Positions 1-5,748 of a stretch of 6,394 nucleotides of DNA are shown here, one piece after another. How positions within the stretch are numbered: position 1 is the first letter of the stretch; each line of letters opens with the position of its first letter. The position numbers and the translations under genes are program-made. This DNA is from Euryarchaeota archaeon UBA4 (GTDB taxonomy: Archaea > Thermoplasmatota > Poseidoniia > Poseidoniales > Thalassarchaeaceae): contig DAFQ01000017.1 of the NCBI GenBank assembly GCA_002497985.1, forward strand, positions 1-6,394. The letters run 5' to 3'. The notes beneath the pieces are model-generated. The model ran no database searches. It saw only the letters and a program-made list of their open reading frames with translations, and had not been told where the DNA came from.

Positions 1-260
1 GGGTACTTCCAGTCATTGACGAGCATCGGAGTGGACATTGTGTTCGCGACGAAATATTCGTCCGGCCTTTCTTCGAGGCTGTCTCTCATGTCAGAAAGCT
101 GAGCGAGTCCGTCGTAGTCCCCATCTTCAGAGTAGGCGGAGTATTGTGTGGATTTTCCGATGACGAAAATCATCGGCAGAAGTAGTAGTAGAATGGCTGT
201 TACTGAGAGTGACCATATCACATATGTCGCGAAGTCGCGGCCCCCCTCTTCATCTTCCAT
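1..260 (-). CDS. N-terminal part of a membrane-anchored protein of unknown function (truncated by the window edge)
   Basis: An open frame runs from an ATG at 260 to the window edge without a stop, giving 86 complete codons, so the C-terminal part is missing. It starts MEDEEGGRDF, a short acidic head. One strongly hydrophobic segment follows at about residues 13-34, containing TAILLLLPMIFVIG, and then a polar acidic stretch (YSEDGDYDGL, then RDSLEERPDEYF). This is the look of a single-pass anchored protein with a soluble domain after the membrane segment. The start is supported by the absence of other in-frame ATGs upstream of the membrane segment, by a GGTAATC element a few bases before the ATG, and by a TATA-like box about 70 bases upstream. 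I do not recognise the family. The post-membrane region faintly recalls archaeal DUF4350-type proteins, but too little is visible to claim it. It appears to be a separate transcription unit from the hydroxylase operon. Confidence 0.72.
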   Translation of the reverse strand, partial: MEDEEGGRDFATYVIWSLSVTAILLLLLPMIFVIGKSTQYSAYSEDGDYDGLAQLSDMRDSLEERPDEYFVANTMSTPMLVNDWKY

Positions 261-292
261 TTTGATTACCAGTCCCGGATTAACTCTGTAAG

Positions 293-309
293 CAGCACCT
301 ACGGTGCTG
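293..309. repeat. Perfect 7-bp inverted repeat, possible operator or 5'-leader hairpin
   Basis: CAGCACC and GGTGCTG are separated by TAC, a perfect 7-base dyad. It lies between the TATA-like box (329-338) and the start codon at 260. A start site about 25 bases downstream of the TATA box would fall near 304-308, so the dyad would straddle the start of transcription. That is a usual place for an archaeal repressor site. It could instead fold as a hairpin in the leader, but only if transcription starts upstream of it. The function is inferred. Confidence 0.5.
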
Positions 310-328
310 TGTGGGAGCCTGATTCTAC

Positions 329-343
329 AATTATATGTTCGGG
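329..343 (-). promoter_or_regulatory. Archaeal TATA-like promoter for the gene starting at 260
   Basis: Read on the minus strand the sequence is CCGAACATATAATT, an AT-rich octamer preceded by a purine/A-rich GAAC where a BRE element would lie. It is the best TATA-type match in the 163-base gap between the operon end (424) and the next start codon (260). It predicts a leader of roughly 45 bases. It is called by eye and no transcript data are available. Confidence 0.5.
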
Positions 344-423
344 TAAATAGTTTCCTCTAATACTTCGGATATAGGTGCAGTGACACATTTTTCGAACCGG
401 ACGAATATTGCCATTTTATCACT

Positions 424-1356
424 TCAGAAACGTTTCTTCACAGAAAAGACGGCCAATATGAGCATCGAGATAGTGAGTATCGGGCTTGCGAATGGGAGAT
501 TGGAACTTACAATCTCGACTGTCTGATCTGGGTCACCTGGTTCCTCGGGCTGCTCTTCGTTAGAAGGGGGGGGCTCCACGGTAATTCTCACTTCGTCATG
601 GGAGATGTCCGAGCCCCCTGTATTCGCGGCCCCGTTGGATGAAATGGTCACCTCGACGTCACAGTTCCTCTGGGGGTGACTCTGGGACGCGGAGATCATT
701 ATGTTAGCCTCAGTTTTCTGTCCCGACTGTATGTCTCTAGTAGTGAGGATGTCAAGGCCATTGTCCGTTGTCAGTAATGGGCAGTTATCGGACACCTCGA
801 TCGACCCGACCCTGTCGTTGACGTTCCCATTGTTCCTAACGGTAACTTGGAGACTCATCTCGGAACCCGCGTTCATCGGCCCAACTGGGTCTGAGACATC
901 AACTTCCAGGGAGTAAACACGAGGTATCTGGAGCTCCCCTGAAGCCTCCTTTGATTCCGGGAGTGGCTGGGGGATGGACGCCCTTGATACCAATGTCACT
1001 GTTATCTTGAAATCTTCTTTGCTGTCCGCTTGATGGGCCCACACGTCAATACCAGTTATTGCCAAAGTGAATGATTTGTTTCCCCCTGAAGCTATGTTCT
1101 CTGACTCTGGTCCATCCCCCTCTCCCTCGAATGGTATTTCGTACTCGAACTCAACCGTAATCGGAAGCAGCTCGTCGTTGTACACGAAAAAATCCACTGT
1201 GGCCGCACCATCCTCGCTGACGGAGAAAGGGTTGCTGTCGTCGTCCTGCGGGAAATCGATCCCCACGTCCCACCCGCCTATTTGTGATTGAGCAGGGGTG
1301 GATGCAATCAACAGGGAGATTATGGTGACCGTGACTGCCATTCGGTACCTCTTCAT
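424..1356 (-). CDS. Secreted, C-terminally membrane-anchored protein with Ig-like (CARDB/NEW3-like) domains
   Basis: The protein has 310 residues. MKRYRMAVTVTIISLLIAST is a classical signal peptide with likely cleavage near PAQSQ (residues 21-25). Two beta-rich, Ig-like regions follow, about residues 30-145 and 148-260. The second carries the VTVRNNGNVNDRVG pattern typical of NEW3/CARDB-like folds. It has two cysteines (192 and 232) that could form a disulfide. An acidic Pro/Glu linker (261-280) leads to the C-terminus, LPFASP plus a hydrophobic stretch plus KKRF, resembling an archaeal surface anchor or sorting signal. The start at 1356 is preferred over an in-frame ATG at 1437 because it begins exactly at the signal peptide, has a GGAGG site 7 bases upstream, and overlaps the stop of the FAD-subunit gene as ATGA. 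It is thus the last gene of the hydroxylase operon. Its role is unknown. It could be a surface binding or structural protein, or unrelated in function. Confidence 0.85.
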   Translation of the reverse strand: MKRYRMAVTVTIISLLIASTPAQSQIGGWDVGIDFPQDDDSNPFSVSEDGAATVDFFVYNDELLPITVEFEYEIPFEGEGDGPESENIASGGNKSFTLAITGIDVWAHQADSKEDFKITVTLVSRASIPQPLPESKEASGELQIPRVYSLEVDVSDPVGPMNAGSEMSLQVTVRNNGNVNDRVGSIEVSDNCPLLTTDNGLDILTTRDIQSGQKTEANIMISASQSHPQRNCDVEVTISSNGAANTGGSDISHDEVRITVEPPPSNEEQPEEPGDPDQTVEIVSSNLPFASPILTISMLILAVFSVKKRF

Positions 1357-2339
1357 GGGGAATCCTCCAGCATACCAGCGCAGGCCCGCCTTGTTAAGAC
1401 CCTGACCATCTTGCGTCGGTAGGACGGCGGGAACCATGTGTTCAGTACTGGCTTCACAGATTTTCTGACCGATTCGGCTAGTTCGTCCACGCTTTCCTTG
1501 CCCCTCCAGTCCTCCAATGCGATCTCAGACTCTTCTTTGTGGAGTCCCGGTATGGATTCCAGGCCAGTAGTTGCAACCCTGAGTCCGGAAATCCCATTCT
1601 CTCCCTTCTTCCATGCTACGGCAACTCCGGCCTCTGGGAAGTCCCAACTCTCGCGCTGCCTGAGCTTCTGGTAATCCCCGTCCCATTCGGAGATATCCTC
1701 TGGCAAGGTGACGTGCGTCACGATCTCCCCTTCCCCCAGAACGTTTCTCGTCATACCGTCCAACTGGAAGAAGTCGTCCATGGGCATCGATCTCCGGCCT
1801 TTCTTCGATGCTAGGTGAATCGTGGCTCCCAGGCACATCAGTGACGGTGCTAGATCGGCTTGGTATGTCGCCACGCAGAGGGTGTTCTGGTTCGGGATGA
1901 CCCTGCAGTCCGCCTCCGTCCCGCAATCACATTTGTGACACCAATCAATGGACTCCCTCCAGTCTTCGGTTTGGTTGAACCAGAAGCACCTGGTGTCTAG
2001 GCAAAGATTCCCACCCACAGTTGCCGAACGTCGAATGAGCGTGCTGGCTACTGACTCCGCTGCTTTCCTGACTATGGCGTGCGTTTTCTCTGACTCAGCC
2101 AAATCATGCAGTCTTACCATGGCACCAATGTGAGTCTCAGTCAGTACGTTTAGTTCACTCACCAGTGCCAGGGAGATCACGTCGGACTTCGAGTTCAGGT
2201 GCCACTTGTAGTTGGGGAGGAGGTCAGTTCCCCCTGCCACCCAGTCAAACTCCCTTCCCGCTTTACCCAAACTAGATGCTATTTCGAATGCCTCCTCTAT
2301 GTTGCTTGGGCTGTGGAGTTGGAATGGGGGCATCTTCAT
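1353..2339 (-). CDS. Xanthine dehydrogenase-family FAD-binding medium subunit, HcrB-like with a cysteine-rich insert
   Basis: The product, 328 residues, is the flavoprotein subunit of a molybdenum hydroxylase, passing electrons between the [2Fe-2S] subunit and an external partner. The FAD-binding motifs of the family are present: VAGGTDLLP at 34-42 and ATVGGNLC at 106-113. The C-terminal CO-dehydrogenase-flavoprotein-like domain covers about 215-325. After the second FAD motif comes LDTRCFWFNQ and a cysteine-rich loop with Cys113, 118, 134, 137, 139, 145 and 155. The LDTRC..(F/Y)NQ signature and the spacing resemble the beta subunit of 4-hydroxybenzoyl-CoA reductase (HcrB), where four such cysteines hold an extra [4Fe-4S] cluster. 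CoxM-type subunits lack it. Length fits HcrB (about 325). The start overlaps the large-subunit stop (ATGA) and a second ATG lies two codons in. The stop overlaps the next gene. Family assignment is firm. Substrate, direction of electron flow and cluster presence are inferred. Confidence 0.93.
   Translation of the reverse strand: MKMPPFQLHSPSNIEEAFEIASSLGKAGREFDWVAGGTDLLPNYKWHLNSKSDVISLALVSELNVLTETHIGAMVRLHDLAESEKTHAIVRKAAESVASTLIRRSATVGGNLCLDTRCFWFNQTEDWRESIDWCHKCDCGTEADCRVIPNQNTLCVATYQADLAPSLMCLGATIHLASKKGRRSMPMDDFFQLDGMTRNVLGEGEIVTHVTLPEDISEWDGDYQKLRQRESWDFPEAGVAVAWKKGENGISGLRVATTGLESIPGLHKEESEIALEDWRGKESVDELAESVRKSVKPVLNTWFPPSYRRKMVRVLTRRACAGMLEDSP
1364..1368 (-). promoter_or_regulatory. 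Shine-Dalgarno site deciding the start of the surface-protein gene
   Basis: GGAGG on the minus strand lies 7 bases before the ATG at 1356 and sits inside the last codons of the FAD-subunit gene. It fixes the start of the surface protein at 1356 rather than 1437. Together with the ATGA overlap it points to translational coupling. Confidence 0.75.
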
Positions 2340-5119
2340 TCCGAAACACCCCTTTTCCTACGCTCAACGTGCTTCCAAGCGCTTCCAGCCAGGCCCGGGC
2401 TCTCTAGGTAACTCTCTGGGGGTATCACTACTGCTGTCCACCGGGAATCCTGTTCGTCACCCGGAATTTCCGGGTCGAGGCCGAACAGTGCCCCATTGTG
2501 GTAAGGCGCTGGCTCACCAACACTCCTTCTCATGACGTCTCTTTCGGAATGCTGCCTTCCTCTTTCGAGGAGAACTTCCTGGAGTTCCGAGTGCTCAATT
2601 CTTGGGGGCTGCATTTCCAAGGGGTCAGAAACCCCATCTTTCTTGCATTTCCTCTCAATCTCTTTGTGCAGCCTGTCCGGTGAAATCGGCAGTTCACTTG
2701 CCCTAACTCCCGTGGCATCGTAAACAGCGTTGACTACGGCTGGAAGTATTGGAAGCAGTGGCCCTTCTCCAGCTTCCTTAGCGCCGAAGGGCCCCTCTGG
2801 GTCGTTCGACTCGACAATTATCGGGTAAACTTCGGGCATTTCATGGACTGTCGGAATCTTGTAGTCAAGGAAATCCGGGTTCAGGAGGTGACCAGTTCTC
2901 CCATATCTCATCTCCTCGCTCAGGACCTGCCCCATGCCCATGTGGCACGAGCCAATTATCTGGCCCTTGACGGACAATGGATTCAGTGCCTTCCCGCAAT
3001 CGTGCGCAGCCCAAACCTTGAGCACCTTAGTTTGCCCAGTCTCGACATCCACCTCAACCTCTGCGACGTATGCCGAGAATGAGTAAGCGGGAGCAAGGCC
3101 CGCAGCGGCACCCTTGTGGGCCCTCCCCATTGGGGGGGTCCTGTACGAACCGGAGGAGACCAGTGCGCCCCTGTCCTCCTGTGACTTATGCAGGGCCTCG
3201 AGATAAGACACGCCGACACCTGGGTCATCCTTGCGGAAAATGCGCCTATCCCCAATTACCAGCTTTTCCTCGGGAGACCCTGTGATTTCCGAGGTCGCCT
3301 TGATCAAGTCACTTCTGATTTCCATGGCAGCAGATATAGCCGCATTGGCATTCATGAAAGTCACTCGAGATGAATATGAGCCAAGATCAACAGGGGATGT
3401 GTCCGTCTCTCTGCTTCTGACCCTGATCATGTCCAGGGGTAGACCTAGAACCTCGGCTACCGATTGCGCGACCACTGTGTCCGAGCCCTGACCAATGTCC
3501 GCAGCACCAGTATGCACTGTAACTCCCCCATCCATGTCTATCTTTAGGTGGACAGTCGCATGTGGGAACTTGTTGGGATCCCAGTGGATTGGAAGTCCGC
3601 TACCAGATATGAAAAATCCACACCCAACGCCTATTCCCCTTCCCAAGGGCATATTGCGGAATTTTTCGTCCCATCCCGATGCCTCTCGGACCTTCTCCAG
3701 ACACTCCCTCATGCCGATGCTAGTAACCCTGAATCCTGTAATCGTGGAACTATGAGGGGGTAGTAGGTTGGCAAGTCGGAAGTCTATGGGGTCAACGTTC
3801 AACTGCTCGCAAATGTCATCCAGCCCAACTTCCACTGCACATCTGGAATTTACTGCGCCATGCCCCCTCATCGCCCCACTTGCTGGTTTGTTTGTCCACA
3901 CCCTGGCGCCTGTGTAGTGGAAACCCCCTATCTCGTACGGAGCAGTGTGTAGGACTCCGTTGTAGTAGGTGGTAACATGGCCGAAGGAGGCAAATGCCCC
4001 CCCATCGATGAGCGCATCCGTCTCAATCCCCGAGATCCTCCCCTCGTCGTCCGAGTGAATGGACATCCCTATCCTCGAGGGGTGCCGGCCCCGATTCACC
4101 CAGAAGACCTCCTCCCTGTCGAAGTTGATCCTAACGGGCCTCCCGGTTTTCCGTGCTAGTATAGCAGCACACATCTCATGAGGGAATGGATCAGATTTCC
4201 CGCCAAATCCCCCTCCCACGAATGTTCTGAACACGTTGATTTGATGCATGGGTATCTCCAGTACATCGGCTAGTGCCCTATGCAGATAATGAGGAACTTG
4301 TTGTGGAGTGTAAACCGTGAGCCTTCCAGACGGATCCCAGTGGGCAACAGTCGCATGAGGCTCAGTGAAGCCATGATTTGCACCCGCAAACAGCCAATCG
4401 GAGCTATGGCTGGCTGCAGAACCCTTCATCCCATCCACATTCCCAAATTCTTGGAAAACCCTCTTCTGGATGTTTGACTCACCAATGTGGTACTTGCCTC
4501 TGTCATGAATCGGCAACTCAGAGTCTTCCAGCCCGTCTCGCATGTCATGGATGCTATCCAGGACCTCGTACTCTACTTCTATCAGCCTACAGGCTTCTCT
4601 AGCAGAAGCCTCATCCACCGCAGCAACACAGGCCACTAAGTCTCCCACGTGCCTTACTTTGTCTTGAGCCATGGCATGCTCGTCTTTGGTCACGGGGAGG
4701 ACTCCGAAGGCCCTCGTGGCATCCTGGCCTGTGGCCACGGCCAAAACCCCGGGCAATTCCAATGCCTTACTGGCGTCAATCGACAAAACTCTGGCATAGT
4801 GGTGTGGACTCCTAACAATCCGGCCAACTATCTCCCCGGGTAGCCTGATGTCGTCACCATACTGGGCCTGTCCGGTAACCTTCCACCGACTGTCGACCAA
4901 AGCTGTGGGCTTTCCAATGACTCTGCCGCTAATCACCTCGTCATGTCTGTGGTCGCCCCATGGCTGAGCCTTCTCCCCTCCTTGGCTCTCAGGTATCATC
5001 GATTCGTCTCGCGGCTCGCTGAATTGACTCTTGCCTCCCGAACCCGGCTTGGAAAACGGCAACTTCCCCGGTTGCTGCCTATAACCCACCATTTCGTCTG
5101 AGTCTTCTTCGCCCAACAT
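2336..5119 (-). CDS. Xanthine dehydrogenase-family molybdopterin-binding large (catalytic) subunit, with terminal extensions
   Basis: The product has 927 residues and is the catalytic subunit binding the Mo-pterin cofactor. The aldehyde oxidase/xanthine dehydrogenase a/b hammerhead domain begins near residue 65 (GRVIGKPTALVDSRWKVTG). Cofactor and active-site motifs follow: GGGFGGK (302-308), SGAMRGHG (414-421), GAADIGQGSDT (538-547), DLGSYSSRVT (578-587) and GAKEAGEGP (779-787). Glu785 is the expected catalytic glutamate. DLGSYSSRVT and GAKEAGEGP are typical of the 4-hydroxybenzoyl-CoA reductase-like branch. The loop at 414-421 has no cysteine, so this is not form I CO dehydrogenase (AYRCSFR). 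The protein exceeds the usual 760-800 residues because of about 65 polar residues before the first domain and about 105 after the last (from 821). No twin-arginine signal is seen, so it is probably cytoplasmic. The start at 5119 is chosen because GGGGTGAT directly precedes it, one base after the small-subunit stop. The substrate is unknown. Confidence 0.93.
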   Translation of the reverse strand: MLGEEDSDEMVGYRQQPGKLPFSKPGSGGKSQFSEPRDESMIPESQGGEKAQPWGDHRHDEVISGRVIGKPTALVDSRWKVTGQAQYGDDIRLPGEIVGRIVRSPHHYARVLSIDASKALELPGVLAVATGQDATRAFGVLPVTKDEHAMAQDKVRHVGDLVACVAAVDEASAREACRLIEVEYEVLDSIHDMRDGLEDSELPIHDRGKYHIGESNIQKRVFQEFGNVDGMKGSAASHSSDWLFAGANHGFTEPHATVAHWDPSGRLTVYTPQQVPHYLHRALADVLEIPMHQINVFRTFVGGGFGGKSDPFPHEMCAAILARKTGRPVRINFDREEVFWVNRGRHPSRIGMSIHSDDEGRISGIETDALIDGGAFASFGHVTTYYNGVLHTAPYEIGGFHYTGARVWTNKPASGAMRGHGAVNSRCAVEVGLDDICEQLNVDPIDFRLANLLPPHSSTITGFRVTSIGMRECLEKVREASGWDEKFRNMPLGRGIGVGCGFFISGSGLPIHWDPNKFPHATVHLKIDMDGGVTVHTGAADIGQGSDTVVAQSVAEVLGLPLDMIRVRSRETDTSPVDLGSYSSRVTFMNANAAISAAMEIRSDLIKATSEITGSPEEKLVIGDRRIFRKDDPGVGVSYLEALHKSQEDRGALVSSGSYRTPPMGRAHKGAAAGLAPAYSFSAYVAEVEVDVETGQTKVLKVWAAHDCGKALNPLSVKGQIIGSCHMGMGQVLSEEMRYGRTGHLLNPDFLDYKIPTVHEMPEVYPIIVESNDPEGPFGAKEAGEGPLLPILPAVVNAVYDATGVRASELPISPDRLHKEIERKCKKDGVSDPLEMQPPRIEHSELQEVLLERGRQHSERDVMRRSVGEPAPYHNGALFGLDPEIPGDEQDSRWTAVVIPPESYLESPGLAGSAWKHVERRKRGVSE

Positions 5120-5127
5120 ATCACCCC
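5120..5127 (-). promoter_or_regulatory. Ribosome binding site for the large subunit, overlapping the small-subunit stop codon
   Basis: GGGGTGAT on the minus strand directly precedes the ATG at 5119 and matches the GGAGGTGAT anti-Shine-Dalgarno complement well. It contains the TGA stop of the small subunit. It favours the start at 5119 over the in-frame upstream ATG at 5209, which would overlap the small-subunit gene by about 90 bases. Confidence 0.6.
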
Positions 5128-5687
5128 GCGAATCCTGGATGAGGATCACTTTTCGGATCCGTGGAGTCCCCAACTCCACTGCTATCGCAAAGAATTGACG
5201 AGGCCTCACGAACTGAATCTACAATCTGTTGATATCCGGTACACCGGCAGAGATTCCCCTCGATTGCTGATTTTATTTCAACATCCGAGGGCTTGGGATT
5301 TTCATCTAACAATGCAGATATTACAACAAGGAAACCAGGCGTGCAGAACCCGCATTGGCTACCGCCACACTCTGCGAAGGTCTGTTGGATGGGATGTAGG
5401 TGATGTCCCTCTGATAGGCCTTCTACTGTGGTTATCTCACATCCATTGGCCTCTTGTGCGAGCATTAGGCAAGATAGCCTGGGAGACCCGTCGACAAGAA
5501 TGGAGCAGCACCCGCATGTTCCCATATCGCAGCCTCTTTTCGTTCCGAGAATCCCCAGGCTATCTCGAAGAACATCCAGCAATATCGCATTGCTTTCCAT
5601 CCGAGTAGAAACATCGTTTCCATTCACTGCGGCAGCCCAATCGACCTCTTCTGAGAGGGGCAGCATAGGCAGTCTGTACTGGACCAT
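5121..5687 (-). CDS. (2Fe-2S)-binding small subunit of a xanthine dehydrogenase-family molybdenum hydroxylase
   Basis: This 188-residue protein carries the two [2Fe-2S] clusters linking the Mo site to FAD. The N-terminal plant-ferredoxin-like domain has the first ligand set Cys53, 58, 61 and 73 (GCDMGTCGCC, then LSC). The C-terminal helical domain has the second set, Cys112 and 115 (QCGFCTPG) and Cys147 and 149 (NLCRCTGY). All eight expected ligands are present. It is somewhat longer than the usual 155-165 residues owing to a short N-terminal extension and a polar C-terminal tail of about 20 residues. One additional cysteine (60) makes the motif CGCC rather than the common CG(A/S)C. No Tat signal is seen. 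The start at 5687 is the first ATG of the frame and has a GGTAATGA element upstream. The gene opens the enzyme operon, one base before the large-subunit start codon. The family assignment is firm, while the substrate cannot be inferred from this subunit. Confidence 0.95.
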   Translation of the reverse strand: MVQYRLPMLPLSEEVDWAAAVNGNDVSTRMESNAILLDVLRDSLGILGTKRGCDMGTCGCCSILVDGSPRLSCLMLAQEANGCEITTVEGLSEGHHLHPIQQTFAECGGSQCGFCTPGFLVVISALLDENPKPSDVEIKSAIEGNLCRCTGYQQIVDSVREASSILCDSSGVGDSTDPKSDPHPGFAG

Positions 5688-5721
5688 TGTGTCATTACCA
5701 AAGCCACTCGCACCTTGAGCA

Positions 5722-5748
5722 TTGGGGTCTTGACCCCATAGGGGTCAA
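5722..5748. repeat. Alternating GGGGTC / GACCCC / GGGGTC inverted-repeat array, possible operator or mRNA hairpin
   Basis: On the plus strand GGGGTC (5724-5729), GACCCC (5732-5737) and GGGGTC (5741-5746) follow each other in alternating orientation. TTGACCCC-ATA-GGGGTCAA (5730-5748) is a perfect 8-base inverted repeat, and TGGGGTC-TT-GACCCCA (5723-5738) is a perfect 7-base one. The array begins directly after the regulator stop codon and ends about 35 bases before the small-subunit start. In RNA an 8-bp stem with a 3-base loop is possible, competing with a smaller hairpin (GGGG with the next CCCC). No U-run follows, so it is not an ordinary intrinsic terminator. No TATA box is evident between it and the start at 5687. 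Confidence 0.65.

Noticed and set aside
53..65. 13-base sequence repeated in inverted form at 397-409 (AATATTCGTCCGG)
   Set aside because: One half is inside coding sequence. A single 13-base match within a window of this size is close to what chance allows, and no flanking symmetry extends it.
361..423. Possible terminator after the surface-protein gene
   Set aside because: On the transcribed strand there is no strong stem and no U-run downstream of the stop codon. Only weak 4-5 base pairings were found.
1357..1437. Upstream start at 1437 for the surface protein
   Set aside because: It would put 27 polar residues before the signal peptide and overlap the FAD-subunit gene by 85 bases. The GGAGG site and the signal peptide both point to 1356.
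1525..1926. Minus-strand open frame of 133 codons inside the FAD-subunit gene
   Set aside because: It is an out-of-frame shadow of a well-supported gene, with low-complexity Arg/Gly-rich translation.
5120..5209. Upstream start at 5209 for the large subunit
   Set aside because: It would overlap the small-subunit gene extensively. The start at 5119 has a good GGGGTGAT site one base after the small-subunit stop.
5195..5608. Plus-strand open frame of 137 codons over the small-subunit gene
   Set aside because: It lies opposite a gene with all eight cluster cysteines in the right order. Its translation shows no domain and it has no ribosome binding site. The same applies to the other plus-strand frames in the window.
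2336..5687. Carbon monoxide dehydrogenase (coxMSL) assignment
   Set aside because: The gene order is small-large-medium, the large subunit lacks the form I and form II active-site loops, and the medium subunit has the HcrB-type cysteine insert.
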